Below, piece by piece: positions 37,537-46,254 of a stretch of 64,000 nt of DNA. A program made the position numbers and the translations under genes. The DNA comes from Candidatus Methylacidiphilum fumarolicum (GTDB taxonomy: Bacteria; Verrucomicrobiota; Verrucomicrobiia; Methylacidiphilales; Methylacidiphilaceae), in contig NZ_OX458932.1 in assembly GCF_949774925.1 (NCBI RefSeq), forward strand, positions 1,488,001 through 1,552,000, written 5' to 3'. A model generated the notes under the pieces. It ran no database searches. It worked only from the letters and a program-made list of their open reading frames with translations, and was not told where the DNA came from. How positions within the stretch are numbered: the first letter of the stretch is position 1; every line of letters starts with the position of its first letter.

Positions 37537-38153
37537 GAGAATTATTTAACCAGTTTTGCCGCAATGGAAGCAACATGTTTTCCTTGGAATTTAGCTCCAG
37601 CCAATTCAATCTCGCTAGGCATTCTTTCTCCAGCACCTCCAGCTATGGTTGAAGCTCCATAAGGAGAACAGCCAGCAACTTCATCCACTGCCATTTGTCC
37701 AGTAAAAGAATAAGGCAGTCCTACGATGACCATTCCCAAATGCAGCAATGTAACCATGAAGGTTAACAATGTTGTCTCTTGGCCACCATGTTGCGTATTA
37801 GAACTACAAAAAACGCTACCAACTTTTCCGATAAGCTTGCCTGACAACCAAAGTTTTCCAGCCGCATCCAAAAATTGTCTCATCTGACCACACATATTAC
37901 CAAATCTTGTAGGAGTTCCAAAAATGATAGCATCGGCTTCACCCAGCTCCTCAATAGAACATATAGGAACATGTGCAAAGGCTTTTTGAGGTTCTATAGC
38001 CCCCATTTTATGTAGCACGGATATTGGAAGGGTTTCAGGGACACGTCGCAATTCTACATGAGCTCCAGCTACCGATCTTGCTCCTTGAGCTACCGCTTCA
38101 GCCATTTTATAAATATGACCATACATCGAATAAAAGACCACATAGATTTTCAT
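37413..38153. repeat. Source copy of a 741-bp duplication (wrbA plus the 5' end of the GH15 gene)
   Basis: This segment aligns without gaps to 52133-52873 (constant offset 14,720). It runs from caaagacgcttgg inside the GH15 gene to the wrbA start codon. Scattered substitutions separate the copies, so the event is not very recent. Confidence 0.9.
37542..38153 (-). CDS. wrbA: WrbA-type NAD(P)H:quinone oxidoreductase, copy 1
   Basis: This flavodoxin-fold enzyme uses FMN to reduce quinones by two electrons. [18 protein letters not shown] is the FMN phosphate-binding loop. [21 protein letters not shown] and [15 protein letters not shown] are the other FMN contacts typical of WrbA, and [13 protein letters not shown] is a WrbA hallmark. 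Length (203 residues) is standard. It precedes the GH15 gene by five bases. A second copy, with seven differing residues by eye, lies at 52262-52873. Confidence 0.93.
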   Translation of the reverse strand: MKIYVVFYSMYGHIYKMAEAVAQGARSVAGAHVELRRVPETLPISVLHKMGAIEPQKAFAHVPICSIEELGEADAIIFGTPTRFGNMCGQMRQFLDAAGKLWLSGKLIGKVGSVFCSSNTQHGGQETTLLTFMVTLLHLGMVIVGLPYSFTGQMAVDEVAGCSPYGASTIAGGAGERMPSEIELAGAKFQGKHVASIAAKLVK

Positions 38154-38785
38154 CTTAAATCCATTCTCACTTCTGTTTGTCTAAAGCTCACAATTAGAAA
38201 CAATCAAAAGAGCAATAATTCCTCTTATACCTATTATCTAGGATTATAAGAAAAAAAGATTTATCAACAACAAAACGACAATGATGAGTGAAAGGATGTC
38301 CCCACGCACCCTTACTGCTTGTCAATGATGTTACGCAAAACATACTCGGGACATACTCACGCCTGACCCAAGTTCGTCCTTTTTGCCATGGGTTTGGACC
38401 GAGCGGTCCTCGGAATTGTCAAGGTCTTTTCGTTCTCCGGTTGATTAGCAACGGAGGGGATGACCCTGCAGAGGACGGTTTGCCTTGTGCCAGACGAAAC
38501 CTTTCCAGAGATCCCCGCTAATTCCTTGAGACTTTTGCCCAGCACTGGAGACTTTTGTATATGCGCTGATGAGGTGCTCTTGTCGCCTTTGCCCTATCAC
38601 CCGCAGATAGTTCTCATAGGGATTGTAGCGCCGATTTGCCTGAGTCCGTTTTGCGGGCGCTTCCCCTTCCCGTCCTCTTTTGCTGCTTTCTGTTTACATT
38701 CTGACCGATCAGTGCGCCAAACTTCTTCGGAGAATTTATGTTTGCCACGCTTATTTGCATGGCAATATCAATTAACTATTCATTA
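38154..38785. other. Intergenic region, nothing recognised
   Basis: About 630 bases. The part 38330-38700 is GC-rich compared with its surroundings, like the IS relic regions, and broken Arg/Lys-rich frames are open on the minus strand. I could not identify any transposase motif in them. Confidence 0.3.
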
Positions 38786-39045
38786 CTCCTCTTTATTTGT
38801 AATCACATATTATTTAGTGCGTGGGTCTCTATCCATGAAACTAGCAAGTCCCTTGAGGTTGCTGTATAAAGACTGTGACTCTAGGAATAGGTAGTCAATT
38901 GTTTTCCATAGGACTGTGGCCTGAATTGATGGGGATGCTAATCGAGCTCTCTACTACATTCCGGTCACCACCCCTACTCTTCCTTGCTCGGTCTCCTTAG
39001 TTATTGCGTTTTGCCACAAGGCGGATAGGAGCCTCTCTTCCGCTT

Positions 39046-39057
39046 AAACGATCGTTT
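39046..39057. promoter_or_regulatory. Perfect 12-bp palindrome upstream of gene A, copy 1
   Basis: The sequence AAACGATCGTTT is perfectly self-complementary and lies about 95 bases before the gene A start. It is preserved in copy 2 (43376-43387). It could be an operator or part of an RNA hairpin; being inside a recent duplication, its conservation alone proves little. Confidence 0.4.
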
Positions 39058-39150
39058 GTGAAATGATAAATCGTATATTCTCCTTCTTAAGATTGAGGAG
39101 GTGATGGAAGGAGGGGTTCAAGAAAACAATCAATCTCCTATTAAAATATT

Positions 39151-39861
39151 ATGAAACAAATAAATTGGCTTTGGAAAAAAGAAATACTTGTCCTTTTCTT
39201 ATTTTTTCTTTGTACAGCGAGGCTCTTTGGAGCTCAAGATTATCTTTTAAGCTTAATCGGGGAAAAGACAATCAACTTCTCGGAGATAAAGAGGCTTATG
39301 ACCTGGATAACACACTCTAATTTGAATGGTATCATAATGGATATATCTGAAGATAAAAAGAACTTTAGGTCTCAACATGATTCTTCCAAAGCCAAATACT
39401 CGCCAAGTTCCAAGGAGAAATCTGGTTCCGACTACAAAATGCACTACAATAAAGATATTTATGTCTATACTTGTCCGAGCACTGAGGAAAAGGCTATTAA
39501 AAAAATTGTAGCAATCAGAACTCAAGCTTTTCGTTCTCACATCAAAGATGGGATAGGGGCATGGGGGTTTTGGGGGTACTTGTGGCAGCTGCAATCTGCA
39601 ACAATTGTAATCACAATAATTTTCGATGAGAACAAAGTGGCATGTAGCCCAGAGGAGTTTATAAAAGGTTTTGGTCTCCAAAATCAGCGCTTGAAAAGTA
39701 ACGGTTCTTTAGAGCTGCCAAAGCAAGGAAGTAACAATCGAATTTCTGTCAGGTGCACATTCAACTCTAATAATCTGAATGAGCTGCAGTTCTCCGCTAA
39801 CAAAAATTATTCGGATGCTATCCACAAGTTAGATGACATAGAACTTTTAGAAGGTTTATAA
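39151..39861 (+). CDS. Cassette gene A, copy 1: exported protein of unknown function
   Basis: A hydrophobic signal peptide (ILVLFLFFLCTARLFGA) precedes a mature part of about 200 residues. The first 60 residues and a later block (VACSPEEFIKGFGLQNQ and ELPKQGSNNRISVRCTF) are nearly identical to copy 2. Residues 70-150 and the C-terminus differ strongly, including length. I do not recognise the family. A 16-codon upstream ORF (39104-39154) ends in an ATGA overlap with this start, and no separate SD is visible, so translation may depend on that coupling. Gene B follows closely. Confidence 0.7.
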   Translation: MKQINWLWKKEILVLFLFFLCTARLFGAQDYLLSLIGEKTINFSEIKRLMTWITHSNLNGIIMDISEDKKNFRSQHDSSKAKYSPSSKEKSGSDYKMHYNKDIYVYTCPSTEEKAIKKIVAIRTQAFRSHIKDGIGAWGFWGYLWQLQSATIVITIIFDENKVACSPEEFIKGFGLQNQRLKSNGSLELPKQGSNNRISVRCTFNSNNLNELQFSANKNYSDAIHKLDDIELLEGL

Positions 39862-39867
39862 GAAAAT

Positions 39868-41081
39868 ATGAAAATACATTAGCAGTTCTTTGTGGTGAAA
39901 AACATGATCGTGATCATTATAAATCATTGCTCCAGGCTCTTCCACAACTGGATCAGCATCATTTTGTGTTATCTTTGGAATTACCTAGGGATTATAACCC
40001 AATGATTAAGCGTTTTATGCAGAAAGCCTCCCATATCTATGAAATGTATGATGATGGCAAGATGCAGTTTGAAGAGGCCGAAAAGAAAGTAGATAAGCTA
40101 GAAGAAAAATTAATAAATTCAATGATAAAAAAAACTCCAGGTGTTCTTTACCTACAAGTTGACAAGAAGAATTTTTATTTAAGAAGGGAAGAGAAAACCA
40201 GAGAATGGGTGGCTGAAAATAGACTCACTGAAAAAGAACATAATCGAAAAGATCATAAGCTAGATTTGGGTCATATGACCGATGTAATCAAAGAGGTTGT
40301 AAGGCATAATGTTCTGAACCGTGGCAATTTGGAAGTTTATGCGGTGGACATTAGCACAAGAGAAATGAAAGAGCAGGAAAGAAAAGGAAATTTATATGTA
40401 AGTATAAAGGTACCCGAAGCATGCCAGCAGTTGGTTGAGGATTACCTAAAGAAAGCAGGAAAAAGTGCCAGGCTAGGGAAAACCCCAACCGAAGGTCTAA
40501 AACAGCGCATAACAGACGCCTTCCAGAAAGCGGGGCTTAGTCCAGATGATAAATTTTTTGAGGATTTCTTTGATAGATTAAACAATGTTGCAAAAAGGCA
40601 GCAAAAAGACAAGGACCTGAAGGTTAAATTCGAACCTATGGATGAATTTTTTGGCGTAGCACAAGACATAACACGAGCATTTGTAGATTATAGGGATCAA
40701 AGAATGGCAGGCAACATAGAGAAAAAGGAGGATAGTAGGTATGGACTTTGCAACATCAAAAGAATAGCTCAGTCTAGAAATTTTTATTATCCAGGTCCAA
40801 GATTGATCCATTGGGGAGGAGCTTACCATTTGGGAGAAATAAAAAGAGAAACCAATCTTTCAAAAGAACTAAAGAAAGTGGGTTTTCCCTATGTTGTTAC
40901 TGCTGATGCGTATACTGGCGAATTAAGAAATTATCCGACGGATTTTGTATTTGAAAGTCATAAAGGCTTACTCAAAGCAGTGGATGATGGCATAAAAATG
41001 CAGCTGAAATCCCAAGGATTCCCAGTTCATCCCCATGTGTATCCTACAAAAGCCCAAGACCGTGAAAGAGGTGGAAGATAG
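39868..41081 (+). pseudogene. Cassette gene B, copy 1, with a frameshift at the start
   Basis: The body is almost identical to intact gene B at 44197-45411. After the ATG, copy 1 has four A residues where copy 2 has five, so the ATG frame reads MKIH and stops. The correct frame resumes with TLAVLCGEKHDRDHYKS but has no ATG, GTG or TTG until a TTG at 39927. A product from there would lack the N-terminal GE..H motif. The 3' end is intact, so the gene could be a recent pseudogene, a slippage-controlled gene or a sequencing error. Confidence 0.8.
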
Positions 41082-41163
41082 TAAAAGAGAGAAAGGAATA
41101 GACCGCCTCTCATATAATTCAAGTAACGCAGAGACAGTCTAATTTATCAGGCAGAGGAAGCAT

Positions 41164-43114
41164 AGCTTCTCTATGTATGGAACTAACCCATGTTAGGTGA
41201 AACTTTAGTAAGGCATTGGTATCAAGAAGCATTTTTACAATGTGTCACTACGTAGAGGATCTGATAGCTATTTTTTAGGTTTCAAGGTTCCAAGGAGCGA
41301 TTCTCAAGGTGGAAATAAACAGACATGCCTGTTGGTTCATGTTGCAACCCTTCGGTTATTGGATGCCTTCGACGTCTGCCTCGGTCTCCAACCACTGGAC
41401 CTGAGCTTGTTCGCTTCCCTAACAAATTAGCCGATTGACCATAAGAACATAAGCCATCGTGCCTAGCGAAAGAACTTGCTGCCTTTTAGCAGATTCTCCC
41501 TAATTTTACGGAAACCCCAATTCCTCCTCAAAAACCCTGCTACAAAGCTCAACCATTAGTTGGCTCTAATTCCATCTTCCATTTCCCTGTCGTTTTCTGC
41601 AGCACTCTGTGCAAAAGCTTAATAAGCCTTTCCAAGTAGTCAGGAGCTAATAGATCCTCTCGCTAGAAGATTTGCAATCGTTTGACTTTCTTAATCTTTC
41701 CTCCTACCTCCAAAGGCGGAAGCTATAAAATACAAAAAGGAGAGCTATGCTTACAATGACCTGCCCGCCTTTTTGAATTGCTGTAGTCACAAACTGAAAG
41801 AACTTTTGGATAAGGTGATAAGGCTTGGAGCATTCCCTATATAAGCCCCATTAGGTTGATAGCTCTCTGGAAGGTTTTTTTGGCATAGACCCTAGAAGAA
41901 GAGAAAAAAAAAGACTTTTTTTGTTCATTTATTAGGACTTCTAAAACTATTAACAGGAGACCAAAAAGCCATGCAGACTAATTAAAGGAAAATAATGTGG
42001 AACTTTCTTGACATAACAAGCAGGCGCCAACGAACGCATACACTTTTAATAGGGGTTGTTCTAGTTGAAAAAACTTTGAAAAAAAAGGCAGAGGAGCCTT
42101 GCTTCGAAAGCTAAAACATCATTGAAAACTCTATGCTTTATGAGGTAAAGGACTCCTATGTGATTATTTAAGAACTTCGGACTCTTCTTATTAAGCAATA
42201 GAATATTTATCTTTTTGCATTTACGACAGGCGTTCTTCGAGTTTTATGTCTGAAAGAAAGAAGACACAAAAAGGAAATCTAGTTTTATTTTTCATCTGCC
42301 AAATCGGGACTCAAAAATTATTATGACTGAATTCCACTTAGCTTTTCTAGCTAAGAAAGAATTCCGCATATTTTCCTTCTGGTCTTTATAAAAGAAAGAA
42401 AAGAGCTGCTGAAGTTATAAAGATTCTTCTTAATAGTGCACACTAGGTTTTGACTATTTTTAGCTTTATTTAAATAAGAAAAGAAACATTAGAAGCTTTG
42501 GAAAACCCATTAGACGATCACAAAAGACAGCGAGGATTATTGCTACTCCTCATGAATATAAAGTAAAGTGTGTGAAAGTTGTGGTATAATGGTTATGAAT
42601 ACGACTCTGTTTTGTTCCAATTGTAATGACTATCGGTTTGATTGACCGAAGGAAATGGTTATAGCAAAGGCTGAATTTTAAGCCAAAGTGAGTTTACCTC
42701 AATTTCCCAATAAGATTATTTTTGGAAATTGTTTGACATGGCACTATTGTTCAAACTTCTAAGGGAATCAGCCTAATTATTCTTAAAAACTATAATGAAA
42801 GGGTAAAAACCATTTCTCCTGGAAAGAGTTTTGTTATAATTTTGTGAAAAATGCAAAGGCCTTTGGGTACCAAAAAAACGGATGTAATCTATTTTTCTTT
42901 GTGTTGATAACAGCCAATGGAACAATTGCCCTGGATTGTGCAAAGGTTTTAATCCACCCAAGAGTAGAGAAGAAGATCCCAAGAGTTCCTTTCTTAGCAT
43001 TCATTATGGAGGGTATTTCGCATTTGTCTGCTTACAGTTCTTAAAGGAAAATGGTTCTGCCAAGGTTGCTTAAGCTTTTAAGTAGTCAAGGAAACAGAAC
43101 TATTTTATCAGTAG
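41164..43114. other. Spacer between the two cassettes, mostly non-coding
   Basis: Almost 2 kb without an intact gene. Around 42553-42646 a broken reading frame encodes VCESCGIMVMNTTLFCSNCND, a two-CxxC zinc ribbon cut off by an upstream frameshift, which suggests a decayed small zinc-finger gene. The 42840-43040 stretch also has open but unrecognised frames on both strands. I see no repeat ends, so how the cassettes were duplicated is not apparent. Confidence 0.35.
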
Positions 43115-43480
43115 CTCCTCTTTATTGTATAATCACATATTATTTAGCGCGTGGGCCTCTATCCATGAAACTAGCAAGTCCCTTAAGGTTGCTGTATAAA
43201 GGCTGTGACTCTAGGAATAGGTAGTCAATTGTTTTCCATAGGACTGTGGCCTGAATTGATGGGGATGCTAATCGAGCTCTCTACTACATTCCGGTCACCA
43301 CCCCTACTCTTCCTTGCTCGGTCTCCTTAGTTATTGCGTTTTGCCACAAGGCGGATAGGAGCCTCTCTTCCGCTTAAACGATCGTTTGTGAAATGATAAA
43401 TCGTATATTCTCCTTCTTAAGATTGAGGAGGTGATGGAAGGAGGGGTTCAAGAAAACAATCAATCTCCTATTAAAATATT

Positions 43481-44161
43481 ATGAAACAAATAAATTGGCT
43501 TTGGAAAAAAGAAATACTTGTCCTTTTCTTATTTTTTCTTTGTACAGCGAGGCTCTTTGGAGCTCAAGATTATCTTTTAAGCTTAATCGGGGAAAAGACA
43601 ATCAACTTCTCGGAGATAAAGAGGCTTGTCACATGGATAACACACTCTATGAATGGTATCATAATGGACATATCTGAAGATAAAAAGAACTTTAAGTCTC
43701 AAGATTATTACAAAAATAAGCACTTACCACATAAGGAGATATACAATATAAAAGATGTTTATGTCTATACTTGTCCGAGTACTAAGGAAAGGGCCATTAG
43801 AAAAATTGTAGCAATCAAAAATGAAGAAAGTTTCCGAGATTGTGGTCATCATAACATCTCATTTTTAATGTTTGGGGAGCTGGAGCCAATTAAAGGGCAC
43901 GAAATGACTACAATCACAATAACTTTTGATGGGAACAAAGTGGCATGTAGCCCAGAGGAGTTTATAAAAGGTTTTGGTCTCCAAAATCAGCACTTGAAAA
44001 GTAACGGTTCTTTAGAGCTGCCAAAGCAAGGAAGTAACAATCGAATTTCTGTCAGGTGCACATTCCACTCTAATACCTTGAGTGAACTACAGTTTCACGC
44101 TGAGGAAAGATTAGGACGCTTAGAAAAGATTAGGACACTTTTTAGCTTTGCCGAAAGATAA
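43481..44161 (+). CDS. Cassette gene A, copy 2: exported protein of unknown function
   Basis: This 226-residue paralogue shares the signal peptide and first 60 residues with copy 1. It then diverges (CGHHNISFLMFGELEPIKGHE in place of the copy 1 middle) and returns to near identity at VACSPEEFIKGFGLQNQ. Both keep VYTCPSTxExAIxKIVAI, so the overall fold is probably the same. The C-terminus differs again (RLGRLEKIRTLFSF). Such sharp borders between conserved and variable blocks suggest recombination or gene conversion on either side of a diversifying segment. The family is not recognised. Confidence 0.72.
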   Translation: MKQINWLWKKEILVLFLFFLCTARLFGAQDYLLSLIGEKTINFSEIKRLVTWITHSMNGIIMDISEDKKNFKSQDYYKNKHLPHKEIYNIKDVYVYTCPSTKERAIRKIVAIKNEESFRDCGHHNISFLMFGELEPIKGHEMTTITITFDGNKVACSPEEFIKGFGLQNQHLKSNGSLELPKQGSNNRISVRCTFHSNTLSELQFHAEERLGRLEKIRTLFSFAER

Positions 44162-44196
44162 GAAAGATAAATAACACACTCGCTTTTTAAGAAAAT

Positions 44197-45411
44197 ATGA
44201 AAAATACATTAGCAGTTCTTTGTGGTGAAAAACATAATTGTGATCATTATAAATCATTGCTCCAGGCTCTTCCACAACTGGGTCAGCATCATTTTGTGTT
44301 ATCTTTGGAATTACCTAGGGATTATAACCCAATGATTAAGCGTTTTATGCAGAAAGCCTCCCATATCTATGAAATGTATAATGATGGCAAGATGCAGTTT
44401 GAAGAGGCCGAAAAGAAAGTTGATAAGCTGGAAGAAAAATTAATAAATTCAATGATAAAAAAATCCCCAGATACTCTTTACCTACAAGTTGACAAGAAGA
44501 ATTTTTATTTAAGAAGGGAAGAGAAAACCAGAGAATGGGTGGCTGAAAATAGACTCACTGAAAAAGAACATAATCGAAAAGATCATAAGCTAGATTTGGG
44601 TCATATGACCGATGTAATCAAAGAGGTTGTAAGGCATAATGTTCTGAACCGTGGCAATTTGGAAGTTTATGCGGTGGACATTAGCACAAGAGAAATGAAA
44701 GAGCAGGAAAGAAAAGGAAATTTATATGTAAGTATAAAGGTACCCGAAGCATGCCAGCAGTTGGTTGAGGATTACCTAAAGAAAGCAGGAAAAAGTGCCA
44801 GGCTAGGGAAAACCCCAACCGAAGGTCTAAAACAGCGCATAACAGACGCCTTCCAGAAAGCGGGGCTTAGTCCAGATGATAAATTTTTTGAGGATTTCTT
44901 TGATAGATTAAACAATGTTGCAAAAAGGCAGCAAAAAGACAAGGACCTGAAGGTTAAATTCGAACCTATGGATGAATTTTTTGGCGTAGCACAAGACATA
45001 ACACGAGCATTTGTAGATTATAGGGATCAAAGAATGGCAGGCAACATAGAGAAAAAGGAGGATAGTAGGTATGGACTTTGCAACATCAAAAGAATAGCTC
45101 AGTCTAGAAATTTTTATTATCCAGGTCCAAGATTGATCCATTGGGGAGGAGCTTACCATTTGGGAGAAATAAAAAGAGAAACCAATCTTTCAAAAGAACT
45201 AAAGAAAGTGGGTTTTCCCTATGTTGTTACTGCTGATGCGTATACTGGCGAATTAAGAAATTATCCGACGGATTTTGTATTTGAAAGTCATAAAGGCTTA
45301 CTCAAAGCAGTGGATGATGGCATAAAAATGCAGCTGAAATCCCAAGGATTTCCAGTCTATCACCATGTGTATCCTACAAAAACCCAAGAACGTGAAAGAG
45401 AAGGAAGATAG
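44197..45411 (+). CDS. Cassette gene B, copy 2: TraB/ChaN/Tiki-superfamily-like protein
   Basis: This 404-residue protein has no signal peptide. Three features recall the TraB/ChaN/Tiki/EreA fold: LAVLCGEKH near the start (Gly10-Glu11, His13) with LSLELP after it, RDQRMAGNIEK at 276-286 (pattern RxxxMAxxI), and IHWGGAYHLGEIKR near the end (GxxH). Members of this fold are metalloproteases, haem-binding proteins or esterases, and the match here rests on spacing and motif alone. The insert between residues 50 and 260 is highly charged and family-unknown. It follows gene A by 35 bases and should be co-transcribed with it. Confidence 0.6.
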   Translation: MKNTLAVLCGEKHNCDHYKSLLQALPQLGQHHFVLSLELPRDYNPMIKRFMQKASHIYEMYNDGKMQFEEAEKKVDKLEEKLINSMIKKSPDTLYLQVDKKNFYLRREEKTREWVAENRLTEKEHNRKDHKLDLGHMTDVIKEVVRHNVLNRGNLEVYAVDISTREMKEQERKGNLYVSIKVPEACQQLVEDYLKKAGKSARLGKTPTEGLKQRITDAFQKAGLSPDDKFFEDFFDRLNNVAKRQQKDKDLKVKFEPMDEFFGVAQDITRAFVDYRDQRMAGNIEKKEDSRYGLCNIKRIAQSRNFYYPGPRLIHWGGAYHLGEIKRETNLSKELKKVGFPYVVTADAYTGELRNYPTDFVFESHKGLLKAVDDGIKMQLKSQGFPVYHHVYPTKTQEREREGR

Positions 45412-45499
45412 AGTTAGAACGGGAGTGAAAGGAATAGCCTGCCTTTCATATAATTCAAGTAACGCAGAGACAGTCTAATTTATCAGGCAGAGGAAGCAT

Positions 45500-46254
45500 C
45501 ACTTATTCTTAGTGATGATCCCCTGCAAAACCTCATACCCATCCCGCAAACAAACTGTTTAACGGATTTAGCCATAACGCTTGTTCTTACATTTGTATCT
45601 GTGCGATTCCATAAGCTATGTCCCAGCTTTGTGGCGTCAGATCAGATGCTACAGGATCAGATGGCAGCGGTGAACATCGTGCCGAAACTTACTGTTCATC
45701 TTGCGAAAACATCTCTTGGAGGTTAGGGAAAAAAACTGTATGAAAAATTCTGTATGTTTTGATAAACATTCAGCCATACTGCTTAGTCTTGTATTTTTGG
45801 TAAAAGCCTTGATCAGTTACTGTCCATAAAAGATTTGGCTATCCAAGTAAGTTCTTTCAAGATTAGCTTCATTCCACTACTCTACCACCCTCACATGGCA
45901 ATCGGCTATAAGAGCTATGGAAAGTTTGTGTCGAAAGTCTTTTCTTGTATTGGTAATAGAAAGGCTGAACGTTTACTTGCATCAAATTCCTTTTGAGTAC
46001 GAAAGTTATTTCTTGTTTGCGTTACCCTTCCTCTTTGTAAGACCAATCCTAACTTGTTTCTCTAAAACCTGTCTACACGCATAGGAAGAGAAAAATAATT
46101 CTTTGATTCTTATGCGACCAGAAAATCCATTTTATGACGGTAGAGTTAATAACTCTCAACAAATAATAATAATCTCGATTCGTGCAAAAAAGAGCTAAAA
46201 ATTGAACAATAGAGAATTAGAAAGCAATCCCTACTAACCCTATTATTTTTATGC
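45500..46254. other. Intergenic region upstream of the TonB-dependent receptor
   Basis: About 750 bases with no supported gene. The 46150-46254 stretch is AT-rich and should hold the receptor promoter. No Fur-like box was recognised with confidence. Confidence 0.35.

Larger units (their letters stand above)
38786..41163 (+). repeat. Direct repeat copy 1: leader plus genes A and B
   Basis: A 2.4-kb unit matching 43115-45499. It contains a long untranslated leader, gene A and gene B. The leader and gene B are nearly identical between copies, while the middle of gene A is diverged. Homology starts at ctcctctttat and ends at gaggaagcat. Confidence 0.93.
43115..45499 (+). repeat. Direct repeat copy 2: leader plus genes A and B
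   Basis: Second copy of the 2.4-kb unit, about 4.33 kb downstream in the same direction. The 330 bases upstream of gene A are nearly identical to copy 1. Confidence 0.93.

Noticed and set aside
40442-40829. Minus-strand ORFs within gene B, repeated in copy 2
   Set aside because: Their presence in both copies merely reflects the duplication; the plus-strand frame has the coding features.
42840-43044. Open frame resembling a transposase fragment
   Set aside because: No DDE, HUH or RuvC motif could be read, so it stays unclassified.
38786-45499. Cassettes as a composite transposon
   Set aside because: No transposase, terminal inverted repeats or target-site duplications were seen at the repeat edges.
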